Below, one piece after another: positions 33,554 to 43,335 of a stretch of DNA of 64,000 nt. Source of the stretch: E44-bin88 sp034419075 (GTDB lineage: Bacteria; Chloroflexota; Dehalococcoidia; Dehalococcoidales; BS750m-G39); contig DAOULR010000016.1 of assembly GCA_034419075.1 (NCBI GenBank), forward strand, positions 1 to 64,000, read 5' to 3'. Position numbers and translations under genes: made by a program. The notes below the pieces were generated by a model, which was not told where the DNA came from, ran no database searches, and was given only the letters and a program-made list of their open reading frames with translations. Each line of letters begins with the position of its first letter. Positions within the stretch are counted from its first letter, which is position 1.

Positions 33554-33646
33554 ACTGCAAACCTCCACCAGCAACATTGACAATCGCCTCCCAACCGTCT
33601 ATATTTTAAGCCACCACCCCTTGAATAAGGAGAGCCGAGAAGAGCA

Positions 33647-34801
33647 TTGAAGATAGCGCTGGTATCTCCCTACGACCTTGCCTATCCCGGCGGGGTGGCT
33701 AACCATATTTTCGCGCTGGAGCGCGAGTTCATCAAAATGGGGCACGAGGTCAAGCTAATCGCTCCCGCCGCCCGGGGCGCCAACTCCGATGAGAGGCTCA
33801 TCTGCCTGGGCAGAGCCTGGCCCACCCCCAGCAGCGGCTCGGTGGCCCGCATCACCCTCACCCCCTGGATGGCCCGCATGGTGAAACCGGTGCTCGAACG
33901 CGAAAAGTTCGATGTCATCCATCTTCACGAACCATTGGTCCCGATGCTGTGCACCACCATACTGCGCCTCTCCCGCGCTGCCACTGTGGGCACCTTCCAC
34001 GCCATGGACAGCCGCGGTTACACCCAGTGGAAGCCCCTTACTATTCTTTTCCTGAAGAAATGGTTCCGCAAGCTCGACGGCAGAATTGCCGTCTCCAGGC
34101 CAGCCAGAGACTTCATCAGCGGGCATTTCCCTGGAAACTATCGGATTATCCCCAACGGCGTCGACCTAGAGCACTTTTCCCCCGAAGTGGCGCCATTAGA
34201 GAAGTTCCACGACGGCAAGATAAACATACTGTTCGTCAGCCGCCTGGAGAAGCGCAAGGGAGTGGACTACCTGCTGGGCGCTTATAATCAGGTAAGGAAA
34301 GAGGTGGGCAACTGCCGGCTTATCCTGGTCGGACCCAGCACCCGATGGAGCCGTAACCATGAAAAACAGGTGAAACGGAGGGGCTGGAAGGACATTGTTT
34401 TTACGGGCTGGGTGCCTCAGGACGAGTTGCCCCGGTACTACCAGACGGCGGATATCGTCTGTTCGCCAGCTACGGGGCGGGAGAGCTTTGGGCTGATTTT
34501 GCTGGAGGCGATGGCCATGGGCAAGTCCATCGTCGCCTCCAATATAGACGGCTACGCCAGCGTGGCTACTCATGGCGGCGATGCCCTGATGGTGCCGCCC
34601 AAGGATAAGAAGAGTCTGGCTCAGGCCCTGATTATGCTGGCCACCGACGCCAAACTGCGGCAGGAGATGGGGGCCAGGGGCAAAGTCAAGGCCGCCGAAT
34701 ACGGGTGGGACCACATTGCCCAGCGGGTTATGGACTATTACGAGGAAGTCCTGGAACAGCGCCGAAGCAGCGGCCCCGAAGCGATAATGGCTCCTTTTTA
34801 A
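33647..34801 (+). CDS. glycosyltransferase family 4 (PimA-like)
   Basis: 384 residues, GT-B fold. MKIALVSPYDLAYPGGVANH at the N-terminus, DVIHLHEPL in the first Rossmann domain, IIPNGVDLEHF at the linker, and the nucleotide-sugar site with FGLILLEAMAMGKSIVAS (the EX7E-type motif) are clear. It is a close paralogue of the GT at 59818-60990, which sits in the inositol-lipid operon; both resemble phosphatidylinositol mannosyltransferases. TTG start with GAGAAGAG upstream. First chromosomal gene after the island; 21 bases before the activase gene. Confidence 0.88.
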   Translation: MKIALVSPYDLAYPGGVANHIFALEREFIKMGHEVKLIAPAARGANSDERLICLGRAWPTPSSGSVARITLTPWMARMVKPVLEREKFDVIHLHEPLVPMLCTTILRLSRAATVGTFHAMDSRGYTQWKPLTILFLKKWFRKLDGRIAVSRPARDFISGHFPGNYRIIPNGVDLEHFSPEVAPLEKFHDGKINILFVSRLEKRKGVDYLLGAYNQVRKEVGNCRLILVGPSTRWSRNHEKQVKRRGWKDIVFTGWVPQDELPRYYQTADIVCSPATGRESFGLILLEAMAMGKSIVASNIDGYASVATHGGDALMVPPKDKKSLAQALIMLATDAKLRQEMGARGKVKAAEYGWDHIAQRVMDYYEEVLEQRRSSGPEAIMAPF

Positions 34802-34822
34802 ACCCCCAAAGGAGGATAAACA

Positions 34823-37800
34823 GTGTTCTACTTCCTGGGGCTGGATATTGGCTCGGTTAACGCTAAGCTCTGCCTGATTGACGAGGACGGCAGGGTTGTC
34901 AGGCTGGATGTCGAGAAAATCACCGCCAACGCCCGCTCGGCGGTTAACTCACTGATAGGCAGGCTGGGTGACCTGAGCAACATTGTTGGCGCCGGCGTCT
35001 CTGGCTCCGGCAAGGCCGTTATCCCCAGAGAGTTCAACTGGGGTGACTACAGCAGTTCGCTGGCAATTGCCTCCGGGCTGCTCAGCCGCCACCCCGACGC
35101 CAAGACCATTATTCAGATCGGAGGGCAAAGCTCCTTTGTCATCGGGCTTGAGGACGGGCTGAAAAAGCCCTGGAAGGTGGCCTCTAACCCGCTCTGCGCC
35201 GCCGGCACCGGCCGATTTGTCGAGCAACAGGCTTATCGGCTCGGCATCAGCATTGAAGACTTCGCCCATCTGGCCCTCCAGTGCCAGGACCGGCCGCCGC
35301 GCATCGCCGCCCGCTGCAGCGTCTTCGCCAAGAGCGACCTCATTCACCTCCAGCAAAAGGGCGTTTCCATATCGGCCATGCTCTACGCCCTCTGCGAGAG
35401 CATCGCCCGCATGGTCGTCTCCCTGCAAAAGGGCGCCTTCGAAGAGCCGGTCTATTTCGTCGGCGGTGTTGCCGCCAACGAAGCCATCGCCAAGGCGCTC
35501 GGCGAAATGCTCACTGCCCGCGACGGGCACCCGGTGAAAGTAAACGTACCCGAACGCAGCCTGCATATTGAGGCGCTGGGGGCAGCCCTGCTTTCTCGAG
35601 ACCAGCGTTCCTCGGTTAGCCTCCTACCGGAAATTGATTCCCGCCAGAGCTACTTCGAAACGGCCAAACTGGAAGAGACCTCTGTACCAGAAAGCCCCGC
35701 TGGCCTGTTGGTTAAGAAGCCCTGCACAGGCTATCTGGGCATTGATGTCGGCTCCACCAGCACCAAGGCCGTCATCCTCGATAAGTCGGGCAAAGAGGTC
35801 ATCGCCAAGAACTACCTGATGACGGCGGGGCGGCCCATTGATGCCGTCAAGCAGGTATTCCAGAACCTGCTCGCCGACGGCGCCGCCAAGGTCAAGGTGA
35901 TGGGGGTGGGCGTTACCGGATCGGGGCGATACCTAGTCGGCGGATTTGTTGGCGCCGACCTGATTAAAAACGAAATCACCGCCCAGACCCGAGCCGCCGC
36001 CGAGATAGACCCCGAAGCCGATATTATTGAGATAGGCGGCCAGGACTCCAAACTGGTCATCAAGAGAAACGGCGTCGTGGTTGACTACCAGATGAACAAG
36101 GCCTGTGCCGCGGGCACGGGTAGCTTTATCGACGAGCTGGCCGAGATGATGGGGGTGCGTGTAACCAACGGCGACTTTGCCCGCTTGGCCTTCTCGGCGC
36201 CGCATACCATAGACCTGGGCACCAGGTGCGCCGCCTTCATGGGGCAGTCTGTGGCTTCCGCCCAGCAGGAAGGCGTGCCCCTGGAGGTGATTACCGCCAG
36301 CCTGTCCCACTCCATCGCCAAAAACTATCTCTCCAAGGTGTTGGGCAACCGCAAGCTGGGCAGTAAGGTCGTCCTCACTGGCGCCGTCTTTCACAATGAG
36401 GCCATCGTCGCCGCCTTTCGCGAGCAGCTTGAGGACAAGACGCTGGTCGTGGCCGAGCACCGCGAGGTCAGTGGCGCCATCGGCGCCGCCCTGCTGGTCA
36501 AAGAGGCCATGGACGGGCAGAAGTCAAGATTCAAGGGTCTCCAGAAGCTAATCGACAGCGAGTGCAAGCTGACCACCTTCGTCTGCAAGGGGTGTGATAA
36601 CAACTGCACCATCACCCAGATGAGAATGGCCGGTGAGAAGCCGACCTTCTACGGCAGCCGCTGCGACCGCTATGACAGCGCCCTGACCCAGGAAAAAAGG
36701 GAGACCTTCTTCGAGCAGAGAGAAAAACTGCTCCTCAAGGAGTTCGATGCGGAGAAGGGTACGGGGCCGGTGGTGGGCATTCCCCGAGCGCTGCTGGTCT
36801 ATGATTTCGCCCCGATGCTCATCGGCTTCTTGAATGCGCTCGACGCCCGCATTGTCCTCTCCGGCAAAACCACCAAGGAAATCATGGAGCAGTCGGTGGA
36901 GCTAGCCTACACCGACAGCTGCTTCCCCATGAAGCTGGTGCACGGCCACGTCGAGGCGCTTAAAGATAAGGTTGATTACATCCTCTACCCCTGCGGTATC
37001 AGGCTGGGCTTAAAAGAAAGCGATGAGAGCCAGCAATACGCCTGCCCACTGGTTCAGGCGTCACCGTTTATCGTGCGCACCGTGCTCGAGATGGGTGACC
37101 GCTTGCTCTCACCCCTGCTCGACTTCAGCCTGGGCGAAGACGAGGTCATCAAAAACCTGGCCGATGTCGCCGCTAAAATGGGGTTCAGCCATCGCCGTGG
37201 TAAAAAAGCGGCCCTGGCCGGCACCGCCGCCCAGAAGAGATTCGAGAAAGGGCTCTCCGAGGTCGGTGCCAAACTACTGAAGCAGCTCGGTGAAGGCGAC
37301 CAGCTGGGCGTAGTCCTGCTGGCGCGCTCCTACATGTCTCAGGACTCCGGGGCCAACCTGGGTATCGCCGAGAAGCTGGCGCAACTCGGCGTGGTGCCCA
37401 TCCCGCTCGATTTCCTCCCCCTAAAAACGGTCAACCCCAAGGAGTTCTCTGACCGCCCCTACTGGTCCTATGAGGGCAAGTTTATCGCCGCCGCCAAGCT
37501 TATCGCCCAAAACCCCCGGCTCTACGGCCTGGCGCTGACCAACTTCGGCTGCGGCCCCAACTCCTTCATACTGAAACTCTTGGAAGATATCATGAGCGGC
37601 AAGCCCATGGGGCAGCTGGAAATAGACGAGCACGCCGCCGAGGCGGGCCTCGTTACCCGTCTCGAAGCCTTTGTTGATACCATCACCAGCTACGCCCAGA
37701 CGGCCAAAGCTCAAGAGGTGGCCGCTGAGGAGATACGTCGTGCCACCACGCCGATAATCAACAACAATAAGACTTTGGTTATACCCCACATGGCGCCCTT

Positions 37801-38935
37801 TGTCGAAGTCATCGGCACCACCATGGAAGCCTGCGGCAGTCGGGTTATCGTACTGCCCGAACCGGACGAGCGCAGCCTCTTCTACAGCAACCAGCTGACA
37901 TCGGGGACAGAGTGTCTGCCCTACCGCGTCACCCTGGGCGACTTCCTCAAGTTCTTTCACCAGAACCCGGAGCTCGCCAAAAACGTGGAGGTGGGCATGG
38001 TCAGCGCCTACGGGCCCTGCCGCTTGGGCAAGTACGCCCTGGAACAGAGCCGAGTGCTGCGGAAGGTCGGCTTTAACGTGCCTATGCTGACCACGATATC
38101 GAACAACGCCTACCGCGATATGGAATTCGGCCCCGATTTCCAGCGTATCGCCATGCGGGGTATCTTTGCCGCTGATTGCCTGGACAAGCTGGTCTGGCGC
38201 ACCCGCCCCTACGAAAAGGAGAAGGGGCTGGCCGACAGGCTGTTCGATGATTACCTAGAACAGATTAAACAGCGCATCCTCCGCAAGGAAGACTTTGGCG
38301 ATGTTATCGAGCGGGCAACCGGTGCCTTCAAGGCGGCTATCGACCCCAGCCTGCCCCGAAGACCGCTGGTCGGTATCAACGGCGAGATTTACCTGCGCTC
38401 CAACCGCTTCAGCAACAACAACCTGGTCAAGGTCTGTGAAGCGGCCGGGCTGGAGGCCGTCGTGTCCTCGGCCGGAGAGTGGATAAAATATGCCTCCTAC
38501 CGACACCTTGAAGATAGCATCAGGTTCAGACAAGCCAAGAAGCTATTGGGCAGCTACATCAAGAACCGCGTCGTGGAAAGCAACGAACACAAGATGCTGG
38601 GCCGTATTAAGAAGCTCTCCGACGAGCCTGAGCCTTCGATAAAGCAACTGCTATCGAGGTCAAGCCTTTACCTGTCGCCGCGGTGTGGCAGCGAGGCGGT
38701 GCTCAGCATCGGCTCGGGCGTGGAGTGGCTGGAGAACCCCAGCTTCGCTGGCGTCATATCGGTCATGCCCCACGGCTGTATGCCCGGGGGCATCGTGGCG
38801 GCGATGTCGGAGAAGCTCAGCCAGATTTACCACAAGCCCTGGATAAGCCTCACCTACGACGGCATTATGGAAACCAACAATCTGACCCGAATAAACAACT
38901 TCGCCGAGGTAATCAGGTTCTGCTCCGCAGCTTAG
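34823..38935 (+). CDS. giant acyl-CoA dehydratase activase fusion (two BcrA/BadF ATPase domains plus DUF2229)
   Basis: 1370 residues. The first ASKHA ATPase domain begins LGLDIGSVNAKLCL (about 1-265) and the second GYLGIDVGSTSTKAVIL (about 300-565); each has a CAAGTG [4Fe-4S] cysteine motif (CAAGTGRF, CAAGTGSF). A cysteine cluster (CKGCDNNC, about 593-600) leads into DUF2229 (GIPRALLVYDF..., about 650-860), and a C-terminal part resembles dehydratase components (AYGPCRLGKYAL). Members use ATP to drive electrons into 2-hydroxyacyl-CoA dehydratases or similar radical enzymes. A GGAGG precedes the GTG start. The partner enzyme is not in the window; actual role unproven. Confidence 0.88.
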   Translation: MFYFLGLDIGSVNAKLCLIDEDGRVVRLDVEKITANARSAVNSLIGRLGDLSNIVGAGVSGSGKAVIPREFNWGDYSSSLAIASGLLSRHPDAKTIIQIGGQSSFVIGLEDGLKKPWKVASNPLCAAGTGRFVEQQAYRLGISIEDFAHLALQCQDRPPRIAARCSVFAKSDLIHLQQKGVSISAMLYALCESIARMVVSLQKGAFEEPVYFVGGVAANEAIAKALGEMLTARDGHPVKVNVPERSLHIEALGAALLSRDQRSSVSLLPEIDSRQSYFETAKLEETSVPESPAGLLVKKPCTGYLGIDVGSTSTKAVILDKSGKEVIAKNYLMTAGRPIDAVKQVFQNLLADGAAKVKVMGVGVTGSGRYLVGGFVGADLIKNEITAQTRAAAEIDPEADIIEIGGQDSKLVIKRNGVVVDYQMNKACAAGTGSFIDELAEMMGVRVTNGDFARLAFSAPHTIDLGTRCAAFMGQSVASAQQEGVPLEVITASLSHSIAKNYLSKVLGNRKLGSKVVLTGAVFHNEAIVAAFREQLEDKTLVVAEHREVSGAIGAALLVKEAMDGQKSRFKGLQKLIDSECKLTTFVCKGCDNNCTITQMRMAGEKPTFYGSRCDRYDSALTQEKRETFFEQREKLLLKEFDAEKGTGPVVGIPRALLVYDFAPMLIGFLNALDARIVLSGKTTKEIMEQSVELAYTDSCFPMKLVHGHVEALKDKVDYILYPCGIRLGLKESDESQQYACPLVQASPFIVRTVLEMGDRLLSPLLDFSLGEDEVIKNLADVAAKMGFSHRRGKKAALAGTAAQKRFEKGLSEVGAKLLKQLGEGDQLGVVLLARSYMSQDSGANLGIAEKLAQLGVVPIPLDFLPLKTVNPKEFSDRPYWSYEGKFIAAAKLIAQNPRLYGLALTNFGCGPNSFILKLLEDIMSGKPMGQLEIDEHAAEAGLVTRLEAFVDTITSYAQTAKAQEVAAEEIRRATTPIINNNKTLVIPHMAPFVEVIGTTMEACGSRVIVLPEPDERSLFYSNQLTSGTECLPYRVTLGDFLKFFHQNPELAKNVEVGMVSAYGPCRLGKYALEQSRVLRKVGFNVPMLTTISNNAYRDMEFGPDFQRIAMRGIFAADCLDKLVWRTRPYEKEKGLADRLFDDYLEQIKQRILRKEDFGDVIERATGAFKAAIDPSLPRRPLVGINGEIYLRSNRFSNNNLVKVCEAAGLEAVVSSAGEWIKYASYRHLEDSIRFRQAKKLLGSYIKNRVVESNEHKMLGRIKKLSDEPEPSIKQLLSRSSLYLSPRCGSEAVLSIGSGVEWLENPSFAGVISVMPHGCMPGGIVAAMSEKLSQIYHKPWISLTYDGIMETNNLTRINNFAEVIRFCSAA

Positions 38936-38968
38936 CGGTAAAATACCGTGCCGTTAAGGAGGTGCGAT

Positions 38969-40051
38969 ATGCCGTTCACAGCGTACTATTTGAGCCCGGA
39001 GGGCAACCTTCAGCGCGACCTCAGCGAAGCCGATATTAAAACCGCTTTTGAGTCCAAGAAGGGACTGCTCTGGGTAGACATCGTGGAGGCCAGCCCCGAA
39101 GACGGCAGACTACTGGAAAAGACCCTGGGCCTGCACCCCCTGGCCATCGAAGACTGTATAAGCCCGAACATCCACCCACCCAAGATTGATGACTTTGGCG
39201 ACTACCTTTTTATTATCGTTCACGGCATCAACCACGCCGCTGAGTCGGAGATTGTGGAGACCGCCGAGCTGGCCATCTTTATCGGTCCCCACTTTATGGT
39301 GAGTAACCATAACTACCCCATGTACTCCGTGGAGGCAGTCAGGCGGGGGGTGGAGGATAACGGGCGGCTGATGAAGCGGGGGGTAAACTTCCTCGCCCAC
39401 GCCCTGATTGATACCCTGATTGATAACATTTCACCTACAATTGATAAAATGAACCAGATATCAGAAGAGATAGAGGAGGAGTCGATTCGCATACCCCAGC
39501 AGGCGACGCTGGAGGCTATCCTCAAGCTAAAGCGCTCCACCCTGCGCGTACACCGTGTTATGGCGCCCCAGCGCGAGGTCTTAAATCGCTTAAGCCGGGG
39601 CGAGTTCCCCCTCATCAAAAGGGAAGCCCAGATATTCTACCGCGACATCTACGACCACCTGGTGCGCATCGAGGACCTGAACCAGTCAATACGGGACAGT
39701 GCTGATAACGCCCTGGCCACCTACCTTTCCTCGGTGGCTAACCGCCAGAACGAGACGATGAAGGTGCTGTCTATGGTCGCCACCATATTCCTGCCCCTCA
39801 CCTTGTTGGCCGGTATCTACGGCATGAACTTCGAGTATATGCCCGAGCTGACCTGGCACTGGGGCTACTTCGTCGTGCTGGGGGTAATCGCGGCCGTCAT
39901 CATCGGCGCCATATGGTGGTTCTGGGCGCGTAACTGGATAAGCTGGGGGCGGCGGCGGATAAAGCGGGTTAGGCCCTTCGCCGTGGAGCCCAAGAAGCTG
40001 GCCGGCTACCTCGGGCAGGCGTTAAAGCTCCAGCGCCCCAACAAAAAATAA
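38969..40051 (+). CDS. corA: CorA-family magnesium/cobalt transporter
   Basis: 360 residues. A large N-terminal cytoplasmic domain rich in acidic residues is followed by two C-terminal membrane helices; the signature GMNFEYMPEL (YGMN motif) lies in the pore loop after the first. The basic tail SWGRRRIKRVRPF is typical. The ATG at 38969 follows AAGGAGGT; the frame is open seven codons earlier. Homopentameric divalent-cation channel in the inner membrane. Confidence 0.95.
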   Translation: MPFTAYYLSPEGNLQRDLSEADIKTAFESKKGLLWVDIVEASPEDGRLLEKTLGLHPLAIEDCISPNIHPPKIDDFGDYLFIIVHGINHAAESEIVETAELAIFIGPHFMVSNHNYPMYSVEAVRRGVEDNGRLMKRGVNFLAHALIDTLIDNISPTIDKMNQISEEIEEESIRIPQQATLEAILKLKRSTLRVHRVMAPQREVLNRLSRGEFPLIKREAQIFYRDIYDHLVRIEDLNQSIRDSADNALATYLSSVANRQNETMKVLSMVATIFLPLTLLAGIYGMNFEYMPELTWHWGYFVVLGVIAAVIIGAIWWFWARNWISWGRRRIKRVRPFAVEPKKLAGYLGQALKLQRPNKK

Positions 40052-40076
40052 GCGGCTAGCGGCTCTAGCCCGAGTT

Positions 40077-40202
40077 TTATTCAGACAACTCTGGTCTGGC
40101 CTCTCGGAGATTCAATAATAACGTCGTAGTAAATTCGGCGTACTGCTCAAGCGACAAACGCAGCTCGACATATTGGGGAAGTTTGCCACAGCCAAGCCGC
40201 AA
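40077..40202 (-). other. short antisense ORF, possible gene remnant
   Basis: Forty-one codons from a TTG (RLGCGKLPQYVELRLSLEQY, ending REARPELSE) between corA and the acetyltransferase. The composition is more protein-like than random, and the frame is open another 10 codons upstream. There is no ribosome-binding site. Could be a decayed gene. Confidence 0.2.
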
Positions 40203-40262
40203 GTGATATTGTAAGAGCGATTGCCCGTTGTGTCATTAAGTTTAGCGAAAGGATAAAAAGCG

Positions 40263-40742
40263 ATGATTCGTCAGTGCCAGTCGCAGGACACCGAGAGTAT
40301 GTACTTTATCATAAACGAAGCCGCCCGGGCCTACGAAGGCGCCATACCCGCCGACTGTTACCCACAGCCCTACATGCCCATGAGCGAGCTGGAGGCGGAG
40401 CTGAAGCGGGTGACCTTCTACGGCTGGGAGGCAAACGGTGAGCTGGTGGGCATTATGGGGCTGGAGCCGATTAAGGACACCACCCTCATCCGCCACGCCT
40501 ACGTTTTGCCCCAGTGGCAGCGACAGGGGATAAGCACCAAGCTGCTTGATTACATGAAAGGGCTGGTTAACACCCCCCGCCTCCTGGTGGGCACCTGGGC
40601 CGACGCCACCTGGGCGATAGAATTTTACGAGAAGCGCGGCTTTAAGCTAGAGCCAAATAAGGATGAGCTATTAAAGACTTATTGGGACATTCCTCAGCGC
40701 CAGGTTGAGACCTCGGTGGTGCTGGGGGTGGAGATGGACTAG
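40263..40742 (+). CDS. GNAT-family N-acetyltransferase
   Basis: 159 residues, GCN5-related fold. The acetyl-CoA pyrophosphate loop reads YVLPQWQRQGISTKLLDYM (Q/R-x-x-G-x-G/S variant), followed by GTWADATWAIEFYEKRGFK. Acetylates an amine on a small molecule or protein; substrate unknown. AAAGGATAAAAAGCG precedes the ATG. The last four bases overlap the convergent mtaB stop. Confidence 0.85.
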   Translation: MIRQCQSQDTESMYFIINEAARAYEGAIPADCYPQPYMPMSELEAELKRVTFYGWEANGELVGIMGLEPIKDTTLIRHAYVLPQWQRQGISTKLLDYMKGLVNTPRLLVGTWADATWAIEFYEKRGFKLEPNKDELLKTYWDIPQRQVETSVVLGVEMD

Positions 40743-42004
40743 ACCAGCCTCACCGGCATAAGCTTATTGGTCAAGTCCTTATCGCTTTTAGTAAACACCC
40801 TGATGTAGTTATCGGTAAGCCCCGACCAGACGCCGCAGGTCTCTTTCTCCCACAAGACCATCACTGTTTGACCGACGAATTTTTGTCTGAAACTGCGCAG
40901 GCACGCCCTACCCAGCGCCCGCATCTTACGACTGCGCTCTTGCTTGATTTTATCGTCAACTCTAGCCGGTATAGCCGCCGCCTTTGTCCCCGGACGCGGC
41001 GAGTAGGAAAAGACGTGAATGCGGGCAAAGCGCATTTGTTTGGCAAAGTCATAGCTCTCCCCGACCTCGGCATTGCTCTCTCCGGGGAAGCCGACGATAA
41101 CATCGGTGGTGATGGCCGCGTCGGGCACAGCCTCCCTGATTAACTCCACCGCCCGCCTGTAGTCGGCGGCGCTATAGCGCCGCCCCATCCGCTCAAGGAT
41201 GGTGTCGCTGCCGCTCTGTAGCGAGAGGTGGAAGTGGCGGCAGAGCCTTTCATCTCGCCAGAGCTTAATAAGCTCATGGGTTATTTCCTGAGGCTGGAGT
41301 GAGGAGAGCCTCAATCTAGCAATCTCCGTCTCTTTCAGGATGCGCTCTAGCAGCCCGAATAGAGCAACGCCCTGGTGATTATAGGCGCCGATTTCGGTGC
41401 CGGTGAGCACCACTTCTTTATCGCCTTCGGCGACGCGCTTCTTGATTTCGGATATAACACCGTCAGCAGGCAGACTCTTCTCCCTACCCCGCACCAGAGG
41501 CACAATACAGTAGGTGCAGAGGTTGTTGCATCCGTCCTGAACCCTGATAAAGGCCCGCGTCCTGAAATCGGCGTTAGCTGGAGCCGACAACGAGGGAGAG
41601 CTTAAACGCCCCGATTCTTCAAGAAGGGACACCAGGTTCACTTTCTGATTGTTATCCAAGACGAGGTCAACGCTGTCGAGCTTGGCCAAATCCTGGCGGG
41701 CACGTTCCACGTAACAGCCCATAGCCACCACCAGCGCCTCGGGGTTGCGGCGGCGGGCCTGATTTAAAAGCCGGCGGCACTTGCCGTCGGCGACATGGGT
41801 AACGGTGCAGGTGTTGAGGATATAGACATCGGCACCGTTATCGGCTGGAACCAGCCGATAGCCTCTTTGGACCAACTGGCGGGCGAAAAGCTGGCTCTCC
41901 GCCTGGTTGAGCTTACAGCCCACCGTATCCAGGGCGATGCTGGGCGCTTCAGAACTTTTAACCATTTGTACAAAAATTATATTGCCTGATTTAACGCTGG
42001 TCAA
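40739..42004 (-). CDS. mtaB: tRNA t6A37 methylthiotransferase (MtaB)
   Basis: 421 residues of the radical-SAM methylthiotransferase family. The N-terminal UPF0004 domain (ALDTVGCKLNQAES, NTCTVTH, AMGCY cysteines bind the auxiliary cluster) precedes the radical-SAM cysteines CNNLCTYC, with a C-terminal TRAM-like region. The pattern VGCKLNQ...NTCTVT identifies MtaB rather than MiaB or RimO. It converts t6A to ms2t6A at tRNA position 37. The TTG start at 42004 has AAGGAAGG upstream; an ATG 13 codons later lacks one. Confidence 0.9.
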   Translation of the reverse strand: MTSVKSGNIIFVQMVKSSEAPSIALDTVGCKLNQAESQLFARQLVQRGYRLVPADNGADVYILNTCTVTHVADGKCRRLLNQARRRNPEALVVAMGCYVERARQDLAKLDSVDLVLDNNQKVNLVSLLEESGRLSSPSLSAPANADFRTRAFIRVQDGCNNLCTYCIVPLVRGREKSLPADGVISEIKKRVAEGDKEVVLTGTEIGAYNHQGVALFGLLERILKETEIARLRLSSLQPQEITHELIKLWRDERLCRHFHLSLQSGSDTILERMGRRYSAADYRRAVELIREAVPDAAITTDVIVGFPGESNAEVGESYDFAKQMRFARIHVFSYSPRPGTKAAAIPARVDDKIKQERSRKMRALGRACLRSFRQKFVGQTVMVLWEKETCGVWSGLTDNYIRVFTKSDKDLTNKLMPVRLV

Positions 42005-42079
42005 ATATAAACCTTCCTTGCAGATAAGTCCGATTTATGGTAAAAATAGCTAATCAAAAACTTGCTCCCCTTTAATGTT

Positions 42080-43333
42080 ATGTCAAATCGAGACAGCAGA
42101 GTCGTAGTTACCGGTATGGGGGTTGTCTGCCCCCTGGGGCTTAATGTAGCCGAAAGCTGGGAAGCGCTGATCGCGGGCAAATCCGGGGTGGACCACATCA
42201 CCCTCTTCGATACCGAGGGCTTTGAGACCAAGATTGCCGGCGAGCTAAAGGGCTTCGACGCCAGCAACTACATGAGCCCCAAGGAGGCCCGCCGCAACGA
42301 CCGCTTTTCCCAGATGGCGGTGGCCGCCAGCCTGGAGGCAACCAAACAGGCAGACTTAAAGATAGACGACGGCAACAAGGACGAAATCGGCATTATTATC
42401 GGCAGCGGCATCGGGGGACTGACCACCCTCTTTGAGCAAACCAAGGTCCTGCTGGAAAAGGGCCCCGACAGGGTCAGCCCCTTTCTCATCCCGATGATGA
42501 TGCCCAACATAGCCTCGGCGCAGGCGTCCATCACGCTGGGTGCCAGGGGGCCCAACCTTTGCACCACCTCGGCCTGCTCCAGCGGCTCGGATGCCGTCGG
42601 CATTGCCTACGAGACCATCAAGCGCGGCGACGCCAAAGCCATGATAACTGGCGGCAGCGAGGCTATCATCAACCCCGTGGGCGTCAGCGCCTTCAACGCC
42701 CTGAAGGCGATCTCAACCCGGAATGACGAGCCGCAGCTCGCCTCTCGCCCCTTCGACGCCGAGCGCGACGGCTTTGTCATCGGCGAGGGAGCCTGCATCC
42801 TCATACTGGAAAGCCTGGACTACGCTAAAAAGCGGGGGGTTGAGATACTGGCCGAGATGCTGGCCTACGGCACCAGCGCCGACGCCTACCACATTACCGC
42901 CCCCCTCGAGACCGGTGAGGGCGCAGCTATAGCCGTGCAGCGGGCGTTGGACAAGGCGGGCATCAAGCCCAACGAGATTGATTACATAAACGCCCACGGC
43001 ACCTCCACCGAACTAAATGATAAGATGGAGACCAAGGCCATCAAGAATGTCTTCGGCGATTATGCCTACAAGGTTCCGGTAAGCTCGACCAAGTCGATGA
43101 TGGGGCACCTGGTGGGCAGCGCCGGTGCTGTCGAGGCGGCGATATGCATTATGGCTATCCGAAACGGGGTTATACCGCCCACAATAAACCTGACCCACCC
43201 CGACCCCGAGTGCGACCTGGACTACGTGCCCAATACCGCCCGCCAGGCCAGGGTTAGAACCGCCCTGTCCAATTCCTTTGGCTTTGGCGGGCATAACTCA
43301 GTCCTTATCTTCCGAGAATACTCCGAGGAGTAG
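42080..43333 (+). CDS. fabF: beta-ketoacyl-ACP synthase II (complete)
   Basis: 417 residues. Cys166 (TTSACSSGSD) is the acyl-accepting nucleophile, and the histidines in NAHGTST (about 307) and MMGHLVGSAG (about 343) complete the KAS II triad. The terminal FGFGGHNSVLIF motif is the same as in the partial copy at 1-366, and conservation extends through most of the shared region. ATG at 42080 gives the usual MSNRDSRVVVTGMGVV start; a TTG six codons earlier is less likely. It extends acyl-ACP chains. Three bases before the next gene, recJ. Confidence 0.96.
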   Translation: MSNRDSRVVVTGMGVVCPLGLNVAESWEALIAGKSGVDHITLFDTEGFETKIAGELKGFDASNYMSPKEARRNDRFSQMAVAASLEATKQADLKIDDGNKDEIGIIIGSGIGGLTTLFEQTKVLLEKGPDRVSPFLIPMMMPNIASAQASITLGARGPNLCTTSACSSGSDAVGIAYETIKRGDAKAMITGGSEAIINPVGVSAFNALKAISTRNDEPQLASRPFDAERDGFVIGEGACILILESLDYAKKRGVEILAEMLAYGTSADAYHITAPLETGEGAAIAVQRALDKAGIKPNEIDYINAHGTSTELNDKMETKAIKNVFGDYAYKVPVSSTKSMMGHLVGSAGAVEAAICIMAIRNGVIPPTINLTHPDPECDLDYVPNTARQARVRTALSNSFGFGGHNSVLIFREYSEE

Positions 43334-43335
43334 AT

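Larger units (their letters stand above)
33188..33646. other. island right end and junction with the chromosome
   Basis: 459 bases with no full gene. It contains a small hairpin (ACAAAAG/CTTTTGT, 33287-33303), an integrase-tail relic, the right-hand arm-type repeat (33370-33391) and attR (33509-33553), then 93 bases of chromosomal sequence leading to the TTG of the glycosyltransferase. Confidence 0.6.
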
